Of a stretch of DNA of 6,848 nt, positions 4,499 through 6,848 are shown piece after piece. Each line of letters starts with the position of its first letter. The stretch's first letter is position 1. Position numbers and translations under genes: made by a program. Source of the stretch: Burkholderiaceae bacterium. GTDB lineage: Bacteria > Pseudomonadota > Gammaproteobacteria > Burkholderiales > Burkholderiaceae. The DNA lies in NCBI GenBank assembly GCA_017997515.1, contig JAGOEY010000092.1, positions 1 to 6,848 on the forward strand, in the 5' to 3' direction. A model generated the notes under the pieces. The model saw only the letters and a list, made by a program, of their open reading frames with translations, made no database searches and was not told where the DNA came from.

Positions 4499-5380
4499 TT
4501 AAAGCGCCAAACTCTTCAGGTATTCGCGGAAATTCTCTCCCACTTCCGGGTGCGCCAGCGCCAGCTCCACGGTGGCTTCGAGGAAACCTTCCTTGCTGCC
4601 GCAGTCGTAACGTTTGCCCTGGTACTGCAGCGCGTACACGGCTTCTGACTGCATCAGCCCGGCAATGCCGTCGGTCAGCTGGATCTCACCGCCCGCACCA
4701 CTGGTTTGCTGGCGGATCTGGTCAAACACACCGGGGGTCAGGATGTAGCGGCCGGCGGCGGCCATCCGCGATGGGGCGGTTTCGGGTTTGGGTTTTTCAA
4801 CCATGTGGCTGACCTTGATGAGCCGGTCTTCCACCGTCTCACCCACCACGATGCCGTAGCGCCCGGTCTGGTCCTGCGGCACCTCTTGCACCGCCAACAC
4901 CGACGCGCCGGTGCGGTTGTAGACATCGGCCATTTGCGCCAGCACCGCACGTTCACCGGTCATCAAGTCGTCGGCCAGCAGCACGGCAAAAGGTTCGTCG
5001 CCGACCAGGTGTTCGGCACACAACACCGCATGGCCCAGGCCCAGCATGCGCGGCTGGCGCACATAGGACAGCGCCATGTCGTCGGGCAGGATCGAGCGGG
5101 CAATGGCCAGCAGTGCGGTTTTGTTCTTGGCTTCCAGTTCCGCCTCCAGCTCGAACGCGGTGTCGAAATGGTCTTCGATCGCACGTTTGTTGCGCCCGGT
5201 GACGAAGATCATGTGGCGGATGCCTGCCGCATAGGCTTCTTCCACCGCGTACTGGATCAGCGGTTTGTCCACCACCGGCAGCATCTCCTTGGGCTGCGCC
5301 TTGGTGGCGGGCAAAAAGCGGGTGCCAAAACCGGCAACGGGGAATACGGCTTTGCGAACGGGGCGCACAGAGGTGGTCAT
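4499..5380 (-). CDS. galU: UTP--glucose-1-phosphate uridylyltransferase
   Basis: This cytoplasmic enzyme makes UDP-glucose from UTP and glucose-1-phosphate, feeding capsule, LPS, trehalose and galactose pathways. The 293 residues are normal for bacterial GalU. The nucleotidyltransferase signature is complete: [20 protein letters not shown] (11-30), followed by KEMLP with Lys31 and Glu32. Further motifs are GLGHAVLCA (114-122), the metal-binding LLADDLM with Asp137 (134-140), VEKPKP (194-199), [10 protein letters not shown] (230-239) and the C-terminal [14 protein letters not shown] (256-269). The ATG at 5380 gives [17 protein letters not shown], matching family N termini; the ribosome site is poor. 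It lies 59 bp after valS on the same strand, with no convincing terminator between (only a 4-bp CTCA/TGAG stem around a T-run at about 5393-5406), so cotranscription is plausible. It converges on tusA. Confidence 0.96.
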   Translation of the reverse strand: MTTSVRPVRKAVFPVAGFGTRFLPATKAQPKEMLPVVDKPLIQYAVEEAYAAGIRHMIFVTGRNKRAIEDHFDTAFELEAELEAKNKTALLAIARSILPDDMALSYVRQPRMLGLGHAVLCAEHLVGDEPFAVLLADDLMTGERAVLAQMADVYNRTGASVLAVQEVPQDQTGRYGIVVGETVEDRLIKVSHMVEKPKPETAPSRMAAAGRYILTPGVFDQIRQQTSGAGGEIQLTDGIAGLMQSEAVYALQYQGKRYDCGSKEGFLEATVELALAHPEVGENFREYLKSLAL

Positions 5381-5439
5381 GCAGCAGGTTTTCTCAAAAA
5401 AATGAGGTTCAGGGTAAACGCAAACGGGGCGGTGTCGTG

Positions 5440-6848
5440 TCAGACAAGGTGCAACAACTGGTCTTTTAAGCGCTGTACGGTGGCGGTGAAGTCGGCCACA
5501 CGTTTACGCTCCTGGTCGATCACGGCGGGTGGGGCCTTGGCGACAAAGGCTTCGTTGCCCAGCTTGGTGTTGGCACGGGTGATTTCACCCTCCAGGCGCA
5601 GCACTTCTTTGCCCAGGCGGGCTTTTTCGGCGGCAATGTCCACTTCCATGTGCAGGCAAAGGCGCGCCTCACCCACCACGGCAGTGGGGGCGGCTTGTGC
5701 GGCGGTTTGCCATGCGGCTGCGTCGTCAAACACCTTCACTTCACTCAGCTTGGCCAGCGCCTGCAGCACGGGCGCGGCCTGGCGGATGAAGTCGGCGTCG
5801 CCGCTCACATACAGCGGCAGGCGGGTGGCGGGCGACACGTTCATCTCGCCGCGCAGGTTGCGGCAGGCGTCCACCACGGCCTTCAGGCGCTCGACGTGGG
5901 CTATTGCCGCAGGGTCAATCTTCGCGGGCTGGCTTTGGGGGTAAGCCGCGATACTCACCGACGCGCCGGGCAGGCCCGCCACCACCGACACCTTCTGCCA
6001 CAGCTCTTCGGTGATGAACGGGATGATGGGGTGCGCCAGGCGCAGGATGGCCTCCAGCGTGCGGATCAGCGTGCGGCGGGTGGCGCGTTTTTGCGCGTCG
6101 CTGCCGGTGTTGATCTGCACCTTGGCAATCTCCAGGTACCAGTCGCAGAACTCGTTCCAGACGAAGTCGTAGATCGTGTTGGCCACGTTGTCCAGGCGGT
6201 ATTCTGCGAAGCCCTTGGCCACGTCGGCTTCGACCTGTTGCAGCACCGAGCTGATCCAGCGGTCGGCCTGGCTGAAGTCGAGGTAGCCGCCCGCATCACA
6301 TTCGGCCTGGGTGTGGTCGTTCAGGCCGCAGTCCTGGCCTTCGCAGTTCATCAGCACGAAGCGAGTGGCGTTCCACAGCTTGTTGCAGAAGTTGCGGTAA
6401 CCCTCGCAGCGTTTGCTATCAAAATTGATGCTTCTGCCCAGGCTGGCCAAGGCCGCGAAGGTGAAACGCAACGCATCCGCACCGTAGGCCGGGATACCTT
6501 CCGGGAATTCTTTTTCGGTGTTCTTGCGCACGGTTGGCGCGGTCTCGGGCTTGCGCAGGCCGGTGGTGCGTTTGTCCAGCAAGGGGGCCAGCGAAATGCC
6601 GTCGATCAGGTCGACCGGGTCCAGCACATTGCCTTCACTCTTGCTCATCTTCTTGCCCTGCGCGTCGCGCACCAGACCGTGGATGTAGACGTGTTTGAAC
6701 GGCACCTGGCCGGTGAAATGCGTCGTCATCATGATCATCCGGGCGACCCAGAAGAAGATGATGTCGTAGCCGGTGACCAGCACGCTGCTGGGCAGGTACA
6801 GGTCATAGTCTTGGGTCTTTTCAGGCCAGCCCATCGTGCTGAAGGGGA
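5440..6848 (-). CDS. valS: valine--tRNA ligase, C-terminal half (cut by window edge)
   Basis: This class I aminoacyl-tRNA synthetase charges tRNA-Val in the cytoplasm. The last 468 residues are present; the HIGH motif and the editing domain lie outside. The fragment opens [20 protein letters not shown], then [16 protein letters not shown] and the KMSKS loop ([10 protein letters not shown], about 62 residues after the Met at 6834). The segment [13 protein letters not shown]...[20 protein letters not shown] is diagnostic for ValS rather than IleS or LeuS. The anticodon-binding helical domain follows, with [33 protein letters not shown] and [15 protein letters not shown]. The last 70 or so residues, beginning near [20 protein letters not shown], form the coiled-coil tRNA-binding arm; [16 protein letters not shown] matches the E. 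coli protein closely. The reading frame is intact. galU follows 59 bp downstream. Confidence 0.97.
   Translation of the reverse strand, partial: PFSTMGWPEKTQDYDLYLPSSVLVTGYDIIFFWVARMIMMTTHFTGQVPFKHVYIHGLVRDAQGKKMSKSEGNVLDPVDLIDGISLAPLLDKRTTGLRKPETAPTVRKNTEKEFPEGIPAYGADALRFTFAALASLGRSINFDSKRCEGYRNFCNKLWNATRFVLMNCEGQDCGLNDHTQAECDAGGYLDFSQADRWISSVLQQVEADVAKGFAEYRLDNVANTIYDFVWNEFCDWYLEIAKVQINTGSDAQKRATRRTLIRTLEAILRLAHPIIPFITEELWQKVSVVAGLPGASVSIAAYPQSQPAKIDPAAIAHVERLKAVVDACRNLRGEMNVSPATRLPLYVSGDADFIRQAAPVLQALAKLSEVKVFDDAAAWQTAAQAAPTAVVGEARLCLHMEVDIAAEKARLGKEVLRLEGEITRANTKLGNEAFVAKAPPAVIDQERKRVADFTATVQRLKDQLLHLV

Noticed and set aside
5393..5406. CTCA-T6-TGAG hairpin between valS and galU as a terminator
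   Set aside because: The stem is only 4 bp with an all-T loop and no following T-tract, so it is too weak to count.
4706..5944. 412-codon open frame on the plus strand
   Set aside because: It is wholly antisense to galU and the end of valS, both with complete family motifs. Its translation is His/Gly/Arg-rich without recognisable domains, as expected for an antisense frame in GC-rich DNA.
6409..6431. GCTATCAAAATTGATGC in valS as a second copy of the cysM-NUDIX repeat
   Set aside because: It encodes SINFDSKR, which aligns with the conserved DINWDMKR region of E. coli ValS. The likeness to GCTATC...TAGC is limited to a few bases.

Overview
The window looks like a chromosomal housekeeping segment of a GC-rich betaproteobacterium, most likely a member of the Comamonadaceae (Rhodoferax, Polaromonas or Acidovorax type). 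This rests on the protein styles, the GC-rich codon usage, the gcdH / GcvA-like LysR divergent pair, and an intergenic double hairpin ending in GCTAT...GTAGC that resembles repeats I associate with that family. The genus is inference, not something the sequence proves.

Layout. Positions 1-148 (minus) hold the first 49 codons of glutaryl-CoA dehydrogenase (gcdH), which runs off the left edge. It is divergent from a GcvA/GcdR-like LysR regulator at 324-1271 (plus), and the 175-bp gap between them contains a LysR-type operator candidate. A small conserved-looking unknown protein (1277-1486, minus) converges on the regulator with only 5 bp between the stop codons. An alpha/beta hydrolase with HGGYW and GSSAG motifs follows (1590-2468, minus). 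Next come an intrinsic terminator, a complete tRNA-Leu(CAA) with encoded CCA (2597-2681, minus) and a compact divergent promoter region.

The plus-strand group cysM (2724-3626), a zinc-ribbon NUDIX hydrolase (3682-4206) and tusA (4238-4465) comes next. cysM makes cysteine and TusA is a sulfur-relay protein, so this looks like a small sulfur-linked transcription unit, with a repeat-like double hairpin between its first two genes. It converges on galU (4499-5380, minus), which sits 59 bp downstream of valS (5440-6848, minus, N-terminal part missing at the right edge). The hairpin at 4465-4480 overlaps the tusA stop codon and is oriented to terminate valS-galU transcription.

No intergenic stretch exceeds 300 bases. 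I see no mobile element, CRISPR array, phage gene, toxin-antitoxin pair or other accessory system, and I do not think the window contains a novel system. What merits a second look is regulatory or structural: the lysR-gcdH operator, a five-tract G-quadruplex motif at the end of the regulator gene, the repeat-like hairpins that supply the leader of the NUDIX gene, the very compact tRNA/cysM divergence, and the uncharacterised 69-residue protein.
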